NCBI RefSeq assembly: GCF_002795825.1
Contig: NZ_CP018800.1
Span: 310,001-374,000, forward strand
Direction: 5' to 3'
Source of the DNA: Mariprofundus ferrinatatus
Lineage (GTDB): Bacteria > Pseudomonadota > Zetaproteobacteria > Mariprofundales > Mariprofundaceae
DNA length: 64,000 nucleotides
Notes under the pieces: generated by a model
What the model saw: only the letters and a program-made list of their open reading frames with translations
Told to the model about the DNA's origin: nothing
Database searches by the model: none
Shown here: piece by piece, positions 1-8,910 of the stretch
How the letters are laid out: the number at the start of each line of letters is the position of its first letter
Numbering within the stretch: position 1 is the stretch's first letter
Translations under genes and position numbers: made by a program

Positions 1-1113
1 CTCCCTGATCCCGTAGGCCTTGAGGACCGAGGCGGGAACATCCTCGCGGGCCAGTTCAGCCAGCGCATATACGGCCGCGAGTTTCATCTCCTCATTGAAG
101 GTTGTGGCACGGGCATCGAGTGCGCCGCGGAAGAGGAACGGAAAGCCGAGCACATTGTTTACCTGGTTCGGATGGTCGGAGCGGCCGGTAGCCATGATCA
201 GGTCCTTGCGGGTATGCATGGCCAGTTCATAGTCGATTTCAGGTTCCGGATTGGCCATGGCAAACACGATCGGGTTGTTGGCCATGGATAACAGCATCTC
301 GGGCGACACCATGTTGCCCTGCGAAAGGCCGATAAAGGCATCGGCACCATGCATCGCCTCTTCAAGTGTCCGCTCACTGCGATCAGATGCAAAGTATGCC
401 TTGTGCGGCGGCATATCTTCATCGCGGTCTCTGGTGATCACCCCTTTGCGGTCGAGGAAGAGGATGTTTTCGCGTTTTGCGCCCAGCTGTTCGATCAGTT
501 TCATGCAGGCGAAACCGGCAGCACCAGCACCGAGGCAGACGATCTTCACCTCCTCGATCTTTTTCTTCTGCAGGATCAGGGCGTTGATAAAGGCGGCGGC
601 GGTAATCACAGCTGTACCATGCTGATCGTCATGCAGTACAGGAATGTTCATCCGCTTCTTCAACTCCTCTTCAATAATAAAGCACTCAGGTGCCTTGATA
701 TCCTCGAGGTTGATGCCACCGAAGGTGGGCTCCATGCGTTCTACTGTCTCGACAAATTTCATCGGGTCTGTTTCTGCCAGTTCAATGTCGAAGACATCGA
801 TGTCTGCGAAGCGTTTGAAGAGGACGCCCTTGCCCTCCATCACAGGTTTTCCGGCCAGTGCGCCGATATTGCCCAGACCAAGCACGGCGGTACCGTTGCT
901 GATTACGGCGACAAGGTTGGCACGGGAGGTGTATTCGTCGGCCAGCTCAGGGTTGTCGGCAATTGCTAGGCAGGGTTCGGCCACGCCCGGGCTGTAGGCG
1001 AGAGCCAGATCACGCTGGGTCAGGCACGGTTTGGTCGGCCTGATGCTGATCTTTCCAGGGGTCGGCGAGCGATGATACTCCAGCGCTTCTCTTTTCATCG
1101 CTTCTTTTGGCAT
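1..1113 (-). CDS. maeB: malic enzyme, N-terminal part (runs off left edge)
   Basis: This is the first 371 residues of a malic enzyme, which oxidatively decarboxylates malate to pyruvate with NAD(P)+ in the cytoplasm. The reverse strand starts [16 protein letters not shown] and reaches SPGVAEPC near residue 40, a typical malic-enzyme motif. A dinucleotide-binding segment, [17 protein letters not shown], lies at about residues 72-88. The ATG at 1113 follows AGGAG with six bases between. Many proteobacterial homologues carry a C-terminal phosphotransacetylase-like domain (about 750 residues in total); whether this one does cannot be seen because the 3' end is outside the window. It is divergent from panE. 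The family is sure; NADP versus NAD preference is not. Confidence 0.93.
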   Translation of the reverse strand, partial: MPKEAMKREALEYHRSPTPGKISIRPTKPCLTQRDLALAYSPGVAEPCLAIADNPELADEYTSRANLVAVISNGTAVLGLGNIGALAGKPVMEGKGVLFKRFADIDVFDIELAETDPMKFVETVERMEPTFGGINLEDIKAPECFIIEEELKKRMNIPVLHDDQHGTAVITAAAFINALILQKKKIEEVKIVCLGAGAAGFACMKLIEQLGAKRENILFLDRKGVITRDRDEDMPPHKAYFASDRSERTLEEAMHGADAFIGLSQGNMVSPEMLLSMANNPIVFAMANPEPEIDYELAMHTRKDLIMATGRSDHPNQVNNVLGFPFLFRGALDARATTFNEEMKLAAVYALAELAREDVPASVLKAYGIRE

Positions 1114-1188
1114 GGTGGGCTCCTGTGGTGTAATCTCATCGCGGAGCGCAATCATAGCGCCGGAAGAGGCCGTGGTCATGGAGGGAGT

Positions 1189-2115
1189 TTGAGAGTTGTC
1201 TTTGCCGGATCGGGTGCGGTGGGGAGCCACTATGGCAGCCGCATGCAACAGGCCGGAAACGAAATTATCTACCTGGCTCGCGGAGCGCACCTGGAGGCGC
1301 TTCAGAAGTACGGGCTGCTGCATGAGTCGGAGGGGAGGAGGCTGAGCCTGAAGGTGCATGCGGGCTGCGCTCCTGATCTGGCTGCAGGGGCGGATGTGGT
1401 TGTTTTCAGCAGCAAGATGACCGGGCTTGAGGATCTGATTGAAACCGTCAAAGGGTCAATCACTCCGGACAGCCTGCTGGTGACGCTGCAGAACGGTATT
1501 GAGGCGCCTGATTGGGTTGCGAAAGCATTTCCCGATAATGCTGTCGCTGCCGGCAGCGCATTTATCGGGGCGCGCCTTGAGGCTCCGGGCCATGTGATCC
1601 ATTCGGCTGCAGGTGGTATCAGGCTTGGTTTGTGGCAATGCGGGGCGGGGGAGCATCAGCTCTGCGGACTTGTCGAACAATTGCAGGCTGGCCATGTACC
1701 GGCCCGAATCGATGACGATCCTGCCGCCATGCTGTGGCGGAAACTGCTCTGGAATACCGGTTTTAACGCGATAACAGCCATTTCCCGGCGATTCGCCAGA
1801 GAGATGTGTGAGTCTGAAGAGTTGCTGGCAATCGTGCAGGCTGCAATGCGGGAAACCGTTGCCGTAGCGCTGGCCGAAGGGATTGATATAGGCGAGCAGG
1901 ATATCCTAAGGCATATCGATGCGACGCTCATGATGGGGCCGGTAAAAACAAGCATGTGGCAGGATATTGAGGCAGGGCATCTGACTGAGGTCGACTATCT
2001 CAACGGCGTCGTGGTGCGTCGGGGTGCTGGCCATGATATTGCCACGCCTGTAAACCGGATGCTGACCGCGCTTGTTCATGCCGTTGAGGGTTCAGGCAGG
2101 AAGCCGGGAGTATAG
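1189..2115 (+). CDS. panE: 2-dehydropantoate 2-reductase
   Basis: Ketopantoate reductase reduces 2-dehydropantoate to pantoate with NADPH, on the pathway to pantothenate and CoA. The N-terminus gives RVVFAGSGAVGSHYG, the Rossmann GxGxxG loop expected in the first residues of this family. The conserved MLWRKLLWNTGFNAI stretch lies mid-protein and the C-terminal helical domain is complete. The reading frame is open well upstream, but TTG at 1189 is the best start: GGAGGG sits just before it and the Rossmann strand follows directly, giving 308 residues, normal for PanE. ApbA-family paralogues of unknown substrate exist, so the exact substrate is inferred. Confidence 0.88.
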   Translation: MRVVFAGSGAVGSHYGSRMQQAGNEIIYLARGAHLEALQKYGLLHESEGRRLSLKVHAGCAPDLAAGADVVVFSSKMTGLEDLIETVKGSITPDSLLVTLQNGIEAPDWVAKAFPDNAVAAGSAFIGARLEAPGHVIHSAAGGIRLGLWQCGAGEHQLCGLVEQLQAGHVPARIDDDPAAMLWRKLLWNTGFNAITAISRRFAREMCESEELLAIVQAAMRETVAVALAEGIDIGEQDILRHIDATLMMGPVKTSMWQDIEAGHLTEVDYLNGVVVRRGAGHDIATPVNRMLTALVHAVEGSGRKPGV

Positions 2116-2132
2116 CGCCCGGGGCTGCTCTG

Positions 2133-3368
2133 CTATCGCTTCAGTGCGACTGAAATTCTGTTGCGGCCGTTCTTTTTGGAGCGGTATAGCGCTTCATCAG
2201 AAGCCTTGAATGTGGCCGAGTGTTCTGTGCCCGGAATGTGTTCTGCAAGGCCGATACTGGCCGTAATATCAATCATGCCGGCAGATGTTCCGAAAGACTT
2301 CTTCTCGATAGACTGGCGAAGTATTTCAGCCATTCTGGTGCTGTTCTCCGTGCCTGTGCCGGGAAAGATGATGCAGAACTCTTCGCCGCCGACCCGTGCG
2401 GCAATGTCGGTGCTGCGGGTACATTTATCAAGCATGCGGGCGATCTGCTCAAGAATCTCGTCTCCCACATCGTGGCCATAGGTATCGTTGATTCTCTTGA
2501 AGTGGTCTATGTCGATGAGCAGGCAGCTGTAAACCGTCTGGCCAAGCTCCTTCAGGTACTCATCAAGGAGTCTGCGGTTGGCCAGGCCTGTGAGCGGGTC
2601 ATTACGTGCAGCAGACTCAGCCTCCTCGAGCTTTTTCGAAAGCGTGGAGAGGCTTTCAATATGGGACTGAATCGTTTCATTCAGCTTCTCACTTGCGCTG
2701 CTCAGTTTGTTTCCGGCTGTAAGTATCCCCGCCCTTGCCTGTTGCAGTATCACCAATGCCTGATCGGGATCCTTGGGGAGCTCTCTCTCCAGCAGTTCTG
2801 TGGCCTGTTTCAGCTCAGGAGACTCTTCTCCGGCCTGCTTCAGGATACCTGAGATGGCATTCAGGGACGGGCCGAAGGCTTCAGCCAGTTGCTGCAGTTC
2901 GACGCGCAGATCTGCGTCATGCTGCAGGTGCCTCTGAAGCAGCAGATGGAGATGTTGAGCCCGTTTCTGCAGGGATTCATTTTTCCCGGCTTTTTCACCT
3001 ATCATTTCGCTTGAGGTATCCAGAAGGTCATGGGTTGCGGGAATATCCTTCAGCGCCTGCATGGTCAGCATCTGGCGCTGCTGCACATGTGCAGCAAGAC
3101 TCTCCTTGGAGTCGTTGGTGATAGTGCCGTCGAATGCAGGGCGGAGCAGGGGGGCATGGTGAACATCCAGCAGCTTGGCGAATTGCTGGCTCACCCATAA
3201 ATGGGTGGCATGGGGTATGCCCGGCTGTTCTCTGAGCTGTTCCAGGGCGGCAATCATACGTCGGGTTGTTGCCCGGAGTTCACTGTTATCAGGCAGGGCG
3301 GAGAGGAGAAGAGGACGAACTGTGTCCATGTCATCGAGGAGCTGGTTTATAAGATTAATCTGGTTCAT
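2133..3368 (-). CDS. diguanylate cyclase with helical N-terminal region
   Basis: A 411-residue cytoplasmic protein with a C-terminal GGDEF domain that should make c-di-GMP from two GTP. The active-site loop GGEEF is at residues 327-331 and is preceded by RSTD at the spacing of the allosteric product-inhibition (I) site. NDPLTGLANRR marks the domain start. The first 250 residues are predicted mostly helical and rich in Gln, Leu and Glu, with no membrane segment or recognisable sensor domain, so the input is unknown. The region just before the GGDEF domain looks like coiled coil, common in dimerising cyclases. ATG 3368 follows GGAGG. It is convergent with panE, with 17 bases between the two stop codons. 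Confidence 0.9.
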   Translation of the reverse strand: MNQINLINQLLDDMDTVRPLLLSALPDNSELRATTRRMIAALEQLREQPGIPHATHLWVSQQFAKLLDVHHAPLLRPAFDGTITNDSKESLAAHVQQRQMLTMQALKDIPATHDLLDTSSEMIGEKAGKNESLQKRAQHLHLLLQRHLQHDADLRVELQQLAEAFGPSLNAISGILKQAGEESPELKQATELLERELPKDPDQALVILQQARAGILTAGNKLSSASEKLNETIQSHIESLSTLSKKLEEAESAARNDPLTGLANRRLLDEYLKELGQTVYSCLLIDIDHFKRINDTYGHDVGDEILEQIARMLDKCTRSTDIAARVGGEEFCIIFPGTGTENSTRMAEILRQSIEKKSFGTSAGMIDITASIGLAEHIPGTEHSATFKASDEALYRSKKNGRNRISVALKR

Positions 3369-3450
3369 CGCTGCCTCCGCTCCGGGATTTGAAGGTTTTC
3401 ATCCTGAATAACAACGATCAAATGGTGCTTGTAATAGAAACTGGTTGCAA

Positions 3451-3476
3451 GAAAAAGGCCGGGGTATTTGCCGGCG
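3451..3476 (-). terminator. rho-independent terminator after the bolA-like gene
   Basis: Read on the minus strand, GCCGG and CCGGC form a short stem around an eight-base loop and are followed by CTTTTTC. It lies immediately downstream of the bolA-like stop codon. The stem is only five pairs, so efficiency is uncertain. Confidence 0.55.
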
Positions 3477-3479
3477 TGA

Positions 3480-3752
3480 TCACCCGGGCTCCGTCCCTTC
3501 GGCTTTGATGCTGGCGGCATGAATGGTGTCGGGAAAGAGAGGCTTCAGTGCATCCATTACCATTCTGTGGCGCTGCATGCGCGACAATCCATTGAATACA
3601 GAAGCCCTGATCTCGACCAGGAAGTGGCCGCCGCCGTGCTCTCTGGCACCGGCATGAGTGGCATGTTTCCAGGACTCATCAACGATATGAAGTGTTACGG
3701 GTGCGAAGCGCTGCTCGAGAGTGGTGCGAATGATTTCGACAGCCGGGTTCAA
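3480..3752 (-). CDS. BolA-family protein
   Basis: A 90-residue BolA-like protein. BolA proteins bind monothiol glutaredoxins through a shared iron-sulphur cluster and some act as DNA-binding regulators. The central LHIVDESWKHATHAGARE and the later HFLVEIRASVFNGLSRMQRHR match the class II KH-like BolA fold, including conserved His and Arg residues. The start is TTG at 3752, overlapping the yhbY stop as TTGA, so the two genes are translationally coupled. No monothiol glutaredoxin gene is visible in the window. The family is secure, but which paralogue (BolA or IbaG type) is not. Confidence 0.88.
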   Translation of the reverse strand: MNPAVEIIRTTLEQRFAPVTLHIVDESWKHATHAGAREHGGGHFLVEIRASVFNGLSRMQRHRMVMDALKPLFPDTIHAASIKAEGTEPG

Positions 3753-4027
3753 GAATCCGATTTCCGCTTGCGATAGAGGATGCAGGTTTTGCCGATGGTG
3801 TTGACCAGTTCCGCCCCCGTTTTCTGGGCCAGCATGGCGATTGCGGCCTTGCGGATTTCGCGGTCATCGCCTGCAACATGAACCTTGATCAGTTCATGAA
3901 TCTCAAGTGCTGATTCAGTCTCCAGGACCAGGCTTTCGGTGATGCCTTTCTGCCCGACCATAATAACGGGCTTCAGGTGATGGGCCGCGCCCTTCAGTGC
4001 TTTTATCTCTTTGTTGTTCAGTGTCAT
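3749..4027 (-). CDS. yhbY: YhbY ribosome-assembly RNA-binding protein
   Basis: A 92-residue protein of the CRS1-YhbY (CRM) domain family, which binds pre-50S ribosomal particles. MTLNNKEIKALKGAAHHLKP at the N-terminus and VMVGQKGITESLVLETESAL next are the family hallmarks; GQKG corresponds to the conserved GxxG RNA-binding loop. It is the first gene of a two-gene unit with the bolA-like gene, overlapping it by four bases. A sigma70-like promoter lies just upstream on the same strand. Confidence 0.93.
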   Translation of the reverse strand: MTLNNKEIKALKGAAHHLKPVIMVGQKGITESLVLETESALEIHELIKVHVAGDDREIRKAAIAMLAQKTGAELVNTIGKTCILYRKRKSDS

Positions 4028-4045
4028 GTGATATCTCCGGCGCGC

Positions 4046-4073
4046 ATACTATGGCCTGTTTGCAGATATGAAA
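4046..4073 (-). promoter_or_regulatory. candidate sigma70 promoter for yhbY
   Basis: On the minus strand TTTCAT and TAGTAT are separated by 16 bases, about 20 bases upstream of the yhbY ATG. Three or four matches per box; inferred only from sequence. Confidence 0.4.
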
Positions 4074-4081
4074 GTTAATCC

Positions 4082-4147
4082 GTCGCAGGGGTGCTGAGAA
4101 GTCCCGGCGGGGTGTCCTGTAGATGAAGCCGGGATCTCCCCTGCGAC
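4082..4147. other. nested inverted repeat (possible structured RNA or operator)
   Basis: GTCGCAGGGG (4082-4091) pairs perfectly with CCCCTGCGAC (4138-4147). Inside it, TCCCGGC (4102-4108) pairs perfectly with GCCGGGA (4128-4134) around a 19-base loop. It lies between the divergent yhbY and Rossmann-GGDEF genes and upstream of the candidate yhbY promoter. There is no T-tract on either side, so it is not a simple terminator. I do not recognise it as a known riboswitch. Confidence 0.6.
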
Positions 4148-4215
4148 AGGCTTCATTTTCTCCGCTTTCAGGTTAGTGTCGCCATCCGGAATATAGTGAA
4201 TCCAGGAGGGCGGGA

Positions 4216-5124
4216 ATGAGCGACAGCGGAGAAGCACGGCACAGTGTTGTGATTCTTGGCGGGGGATCCGGCGGCATGGCTATACTCGAAATGCTGCTGG
4301 AGGAGGAGCTTGTCACGGTGGCTGGCATGGTCGATTCCGACAGCGAGGCGCCGGGCATGGTTTTGGCCGAAGAGCACGGCATCCCTATGTTTTCCAGTAT
4401 CGAGCTGGCTCTTGAGATCACTCAGCCCTATCTGGCGTTTAATGTTACCGGCAGTGATGAGGTCCAGGCTCTGGCCTCTGATGTTCTCGGCGATGGCGCG
4501 GTCATCGGGGGCATGGAGGCGAAACTTATCCTTCGAATCATCAACAATATGAAAGAGGCCAGGGAGGCTCTCCGCCTTCAGGCAATCCATGACCCGCTGA
4601 CAGGTCTTTATAACCGGCGTCACATGATGGATGCGATGCTTCAGGGCGTATCCGAGGCGGTTCGATATCAGCACGACTACGCCATGGTGATGATTGACCT
4701 TGACCACTTCAAACAGGTTAATGACCTGCATGGGCATGCTGCCGGCGATCTTGTGCTGGTGCATATGGCGAATGTTCTCAGGGATTACACACGCGGGGCC
4801 GATATTCCTGGCCGCTGGGGTGGAGAGGAGTTTCTTGTTCTGCTTCCGCATACGGATCGTGCAGGGGCCGAGGAGGCTGCAAAACTGTGGCTGAAACAGT
4901 TGAACGCTTCGCCCGTTCATCTCGACGGCGGCAATGAGATTACGGCTGGCTTTTCTGCAGGTGTCGGGGCGCTTGATGGCGATCTTGCAGCTGCGCCATC
5001 TACTCTGGTCGAACGGCTTCTTCATGAGGCGGACAGTCGCATGTACATGGCCAAGAAGCAGGGGAGAAACAGGGTCGCTTCCACGGGCGATCTTCCCGAT
5101 TCCCCTCAGAACGGGGCGGATTGA
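4216..5124 (+). CDS. Rossmann-fold/GGDEF fusion, putative diguanylate cyclase
   Basis: A 302-residue soluble protein. Residues 10-25 read SVVILGGGSGGMAILE, a glycine-rich Rossmann loop after a first beta strand, and the next 90 residues look like a small nucleotide-binding domain (VDSD, then TQPYLAFNVTG). A full GGDEF domain follows from DPLTGLYNRR, with GGEEF at residues 202-206 and RGAD at the I-site spacing, so c-di-GMP synthesis and product inhibition are both expected. The N-terminal part most resembles NAD(P)- or CoA-binding domains, which suggests a metabolite-sensing cyclase; the ligand is unknown. The start follows AGGAGGG. A TATAGT box lies at 4192-4197. Confidence 0.85.
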   Translation: MSDSGEARHSVVILGGGSGGMAILEMLLEEELVTVAGMVDSDSEAPGMVLAEEHGIPMFSSIELALEITQPYLAFNVTGSDEVQALASDVLGDGAVIGGMEAKLILRIINNMKEAREALRLQAIHDPLTGLYNRRHMMDAMLQGVSEAVRYQHDYAMVMIDLDHFKQVNDLHGHAAGDLVLVHMANVLRDYTRGADIPGRWGGEEFLVLLPHTDRAGAEEAAKLWLKQLNASPVHLDGGNEITAGFSAGVGALDGDLAAAPSTLVERLLHEADSRMYMAKKQGRNRVASTGDLPDSPQNGAD

Positions 5125-5185
5125 AGCCCCCGGCGAGCCTGTTTTCCGGCGTTGCCCCGAAAAGCACTTTCGATAGAGTGGAGCT

Positions 5186-6685
5186 GTGAGCGAGCAAGAG
5201 TTGAATCCGCCGAAAACCCAACAGGAGAGTGCTGAACCTCAGGCCAGAGCGGAGGCGAAATTTGCGCCGCGCATTCCAATTCGTCTGCGCTGGACGATGC
5301 TTGTGGGGTTCACGGTTGCCCTGTCTGTCGTTGTACTCTTCTTTGTCATTCTGGATATCGAACGCGATGCATGGCTGGAAAGCCAGGCCGCCCAGGCCGA
5401 GTTGCAGGTCGACAGGCTCACCGATGAGTTGAAGTTGCCGATGCTCTCCGGCAGCAGTGCCGAGACGGACCTTGTGGTGCAGGGCTTCCTTGAGAAGGTG
5501 CCGACGGTGCTCGGCGTGTTGCTGAAAAAGGTGGATGGCGGCGTCCGGCGCTACGGTGAGGTCGGTGACGGCAAGGCGCTTTCATCGGCACAAATCAACG
5601 GCACCAAGGTGCAGCAACTGTCAATCGGAGCGCTCTGGTATGCCAAGAGTGTCCGTTATGCCAAGACCGATCTCGGCGAGGTGGCTGTTCACTTTTCCGA
5701 ACAGGCATGGGAGGAGATCGCCAGTCAGCTGGTGAAAGAGATTCTGCTTGGCGCCCTGATCGTCGTTCTGATCTCGGCACTCTGGGTCTACTGGCTGGCT
5801 GGAAAGATGAGTCAGCGCCTCGAGATGCTGGCCAATGCTGCGGGTAAAGTGGCCGGCGGCGACTACCACGTGAAGATGCCTGTGCGCGGAAACGATGAGA
5901 TCTCCGATGCAATCTCCCAGTTCAATATGATGGCGAAAGAGCTTCTGCATAAGGAGGCGCTGCGCAATGTGTTCGAGCGTTACCTCAATCCGAAGCTGGT
6001 GACGGATGTGTTCGAGGGGGGGCAGATGAAACTCGAGAACCACCGTCAGGAGGTTTCAGTTCTGTTTGCCGACATGGTCCACTTCACCTCGTTTTCCGAG
6101 ATCACCGATACTGAAGAGGTGGTTAATGTCCTCAATACGCACTTCGAGGTATTCAATAGAATTATTGCCTACTACGGCGGCCACGTGGACAAGTATATCG
6201 GCGATGCCGTGATGGCTGTGTTTAACCATCCTTTTGCCGACAAGGATCATGCCAGACATGCCGCCAAGGCCGGCCTTGCCATTGCGGTGGCCTGCAGGGA
6301 GCTGGGCGTTGTTCGTTTCGATGGCGAGCCGATTTCATTCAGAATAGGCCTGAACTGCGGTCAGGCCATTGCCGGCAATATCGGGGCTGCCAAACGGCTG
6401 GAGTACACGATTATCGGTGATGCGGTAAATGTCGCTTCACGCATGAGTAGTGTCGGAGAGGGGGGAGAACTGGTAATGTCGCGCGCCACCTTTGAGCAGC
6501 TTGGCCCCGGTTTTGGTTTCAGAAGTATTGGCGAACAGGATATCAAGGGTGTAAGCCATGATCTCGAGCTTGGCGTGGTGGAAGTAAAGAGCGAACAGGT
6601 GAAGCGAAATATCGAACATGTCGTCGATCTGGCCTTCAACCTTCAGCTTCCCGAGGATGTACAGAAGATGGAAGGAGATGTCTGA
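5186..6685 (+). CDS. membrane-bound class III adenylate cyclase
   Basis: A 499-residue cyclase expected to make cAMP from ATP. Order: cytoplasmic tail; membrane helix at about residues 36-58; a small periplasmic domain of about 120 residues; a second membrane helix near 183-205; HAMP; then the catalytic domain. The two metal-binding aspartates are D296 (FADMVHF) and D340 (KYIGD); K336 is the lysine typical of adenylate rather than guanylate specificity. The transition-state Asn and Arg are in DAVNVASRM. The start is GTG at 5186. The following lipoprotein gene overlaps its end. No cAMP-receptor (Crp) gene is in the window. Confidence 0.93.
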   Translation: MSEQELNPPKTQQESAEPQARAEAKFAPRIPIRLRWTMLVGFTVALSVVVLFFVILDIERDAWLESQAAQAELQVDRLTDELKLPMLSGSSAETDLVVQGFLEKVPTVLGVLLKKVDGGVRRYGEVGDGKALSSAQINGTKVQQLSIGALWYAKSVRYAKTDLGEVAVHFSEQAWEEIASQLVKEILLGALIVVLISALWVYWLAGKMSQRLEMLANAAGKVAGGDYHVKMPVRGNDEISDAISQFNMMAKELLHKEALRNVFERYLNPKLVTDVFEGGQMKLENHRQEVSVLFADMVHFTSFSEITDTEEVVNVLNTHFEVFNRIIAYYGGHVDKYIGDAVMAVFNHPFADKDHARHAAKAGLAIAVACRELGVVRFDGEPISFRIGLNCGQAIAGNIGAAKRLEYTIIGDAVNVASRMSSVGEGGELVMSRATFEQLGPGFGFRSIGEQDIKGVSHDLELGVVEVKSEQVKRNIEHVVDLAFNLQLPEDVQKMEGDV

Positions 6686-7811
6686 ATTGTTGAAACGGAT
6701 TCTGATCACTGCTCTGCTGACGCTGTTTGTCACCGCCTGTGTCAAAAACGGCCCCGGCATCGACACAGGTGTCAGCTTCCCGCTGCTGAACTCCTATGCG
6801 TCGATCAAGCGCGATTTTGAACGCGGCCTGATTATGCAGGCGCGTGAGCGTGTGCTCGAACTGGACAAAGAGCATCGCGATTATGCAGCCGCACACAAAC
6901 TTCTCGATCAGAAAATTGAGCCTGCCCGCCGCCGCATTTTTGTGCACTACCTGAGGTCTGCCAGGCAGTTTGAAAAGGAGCAGAAATGGCATGCAGCCAT
7001 GGATGCCTATGGCAAGGCTAAAGATGTGACGATCAAGCCTGAACAGATGGAGCAGAAGCGGGTTGAGATGGAGACCCGTATGCGTCAGCTGCGTCTGGAC
7101 CGGCTGTTGCGCCAGCGTCGCGAAGAGGATGCTACATGGATGCAGAACCTGGCCGCTTACGATCCGCCCAAAGGGCTGGACAGTGAGGATGAGGTATTCC
7201 TTCGCCAACGAAAAATCTTCAATCAGCTTCTCGATGAACGTGCCGATGATGCCTATGACGAAGCCAGGCGATATCTGCGCGAAGACAGGCCTGAGATCGC
7301 CTATGTGGAAATCGAGTCGCATCTGCGCCTGCAGCCCAATTCAGATAGCGGTAAAAGCCTTATGGCCGAGATCCGACAGAAGCTGCCTGCAGAGTTGAAG
7401 CTGGAGCCGGAGGCGACTGCCAAGAAGAGCATGGTGGTGGTGAAGCGGGTGTCGGCCTACAAGACAGTCACTGCCAGCCAGATCAGTGATGCGATACAGG
7501 AAGGGAGATTGATGGAGGCGAGGCAGCTGCTGCAGCGCTACCGCAGAAGTGGCGGTCAGGGCGCTGCAAAGCTCGCCAGCCAGCTCGATCGCAGGATTGC
7601 TGCCCGGGCCCAGCAGTTGTTTGAGCAGGGAAGTGAGGCATTTCAGAAAGAGGAGCTCGATAAAGCGATTGCTTTCTGGCGCGATGCCGTGACTCTGATG
7701 CCGGGCCAGTCGGAGTATGCTGAAGCGCTGCACCGTGCTAGGCAGCTGAAAGAGCGACTGAATCTGCTGCGCTCTCAGAAGGATAACGACCCCATCCCGG
7801 ACGTGGAGTAA
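6678..7811 (+). CDS. lipoprotein with TPR-like helical repeats
   Basis: The N-terminus is a lipoprotein signal ending in LFVTAC, so the mature protein would be anchored through the Cys. The rest is a strongly charged helical protein; [20 protein letters not shown] and [18 protein letters not shown] look like TPR-type helix pairs, and another pair lies near the C-terminus ([20 protein letters not shown]). Function unknown. The start is ambiguous: ATG at 6678 overlaps the cyclase stop and abuts AAGGAG, while TTG at 6687 has better spacing. Overlap with the cyclase suggests co-translation, and ispG follows within two bases, so it may be part of the same transcript. Confidence 0.8.
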   Translation: MSELLKRILITALLTLFVTACVKNGPGIDTGVSFPLLNSYASIKRDFERGLIMQARERVLELDKEHRDYAAAHKLLDQKIEPARRRIFVHYLRSARQFEKEQKWHAAMDAYGKAKDVTIKPEQMEQKRVEMETRMRQLRLDRLLRQRREEDATWMQNLAAYDPPKGLDSEDEVFLRQRKIFNQLLDERADDAYDEARRYLREDRPEIAYVEIESHLRLQPNSDSGKSLMAEIRQKLPAELKLEPEATAKKSMVVVKRVSAYKTVTASQISDAIQEGRLMEARQLLQRYRRSGGQGAAKLASQLDRRIAARAQQLFEQGSEAFQKEELDKAIAFWRDAVTLMPGQSEYAEALHRARQLKERLNLLRSQKDNDPIPDVE

Positions 7812-7812
7812 T

Positions 7813-8910
7813 ATGCAGGATAAGATCGTACAACCAAGAAGAAAATGCAGGCAGGTCGATGTCGGCGGTGTAAAGGTGGGCGGCGATGCACCAATTGCGG
7901 TGCAGTCGATGACCAATACGCTGACCACCGATATCGATGCCACAGTGGCGCAGATTCAGCGGCTGGAGAGTGCCGGTGCCGATATTGTACGTGTTTCCGT
8001 GCCTGATCCGGAATCTGCAGCGGCGATGCCGGAGATTATCAACCAGACCAGCGTTCCGATCATCGCCGACATCCATTTCAGCTATAAGATGGCCCTTGCC
8101 TCCCTTGATGCGGGCGTGCACGGCCTGCGCCTTAATCCCGGCAACATCGGTTCGCGCGACCGCGTCGAGCGGGTTGTGAAGGCTGCAGCCGAGCGCGGCA
8201 TCTCGATTCGTATCGGAGTTAATGCCGGATCGCTTGAAAAGGATCTGGACGAGAAGTATGGCGAACCGTGTGCCGATGCGATGGTGGAGTCGGCACTGCG
8301 CCATATCCATATTCTCGAGGATATGAATTTCAATGATATCAAGATCTCACTGAAGGCGAGTAACATCCCGATGACGGTGGCTGCCTATCGCAAGCTGGCT
8401 GAACAGGTTGATTATCCGCTGCACCTCGGCATCACCGAATCAGGCAGCCTGTTCGGCGGTACGGTGAAATCATCTATTGGCCTGGGTCTGCTTCTGGCCG
8501 ACGGTATCGGCGATACGATCCGCGTTTCACTGGCAGCGGCACCCGAAGAGGAGATACGCGTCGGCTTCGAGATCCTTAAATCGCTCGGTCTGCGTCATCG
8601 CGGCGTGAACCTGATCGCCTGCCCGAGCTGTGCGCGCCAGAAGTTCAATGTGATTGAGACCGTGCAGGAGCTCGAGAAGCGCGTGGCGCATATCCACGAG
8701 AATATCGATGTCGCTGTGATCGGCTGTGTGGTCAACGGGCCGGGTGAGGCAAAGGAGGCCGAGGTGGGCGTTACCGGTGGCTATCCGGTGCATATGCTCT
8801 ACCGTGACGGCGAGAAGTCGGAGAAGATCAGGCAGGATGCGATCCTCGACCAGCTGGTGGCTGAGATCGAGCAGCGTGCGGCTGCCAAGCGACAGGAAAA
8901 GGAATCATAA
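7813..8910 (+). CDS. ispG: 4-hydroxy-3-methylbut-2-en-1-yl diphosphate synthase
   Basis: IspG (GcpE) converts ME-cPP to HMBPP in the non-mevalonate isoprenoid pathway, using a [4Fe-4S] cluster. The 365-residue length is that of the single-domain bacterial form. Cluster ligands are visible: C270 and C273 in CPSCARQKF and C305 in [10 protein letters not shown]. The N-terminal TIM-barrel start, [17 protein letters not shown], is typical. ATG 7813 lies two bases after the preceding stop, and hisS starts immediately after its own stop, so ispG sits inside an operon. The ispG-hisS order is common in proteobacteria. Confidence 0.98.
   Translation: MQDKIVQPRRKCRQVDVGGVKVGGDAPIAVQSMTNTLTTDIDATVAQIQRLESAGADIVRVSVPDPESAAAMPEIINQTSVPIIADIHFSYKMALASLDAGVHGLRLNPGNIGSRDRVERVVKAAAERGISIRIGVNAGSLEKDLDEKYGEPCADAMVESALRHIHILEDMNFNDIKISLKASNIPMTVAAYRKLAEQVDYPLHLGITESGSLFGGTVKSSIGLGLLLADGIGDTIRVSLAAAPEEEIRVGFEILKSLGLRHRGVNLIACPSCARQKFNVIETVQELEKRVAHIHENIDVAVIGCVVNGPGEAKEAEVGVTGGYPVHMLYRDGEKSEKIRQDAILDQLVAEIEQRAAAKRQEKES

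Noticed and set aside
1072-1188. N-terminal extension of panE
   Set aside because: The extra 39 residues overlap the divergent maeB start and have no similarity to the family; the TTG at 1189 has the ribosome-binding site.
4082-4147. TPP (thiamine) riboswitch
   Set aside because: GGGGTGC and TGAGA resemble the start of the consensus, but the conserved second half (CTGGATAATGCCAG type) is absent.
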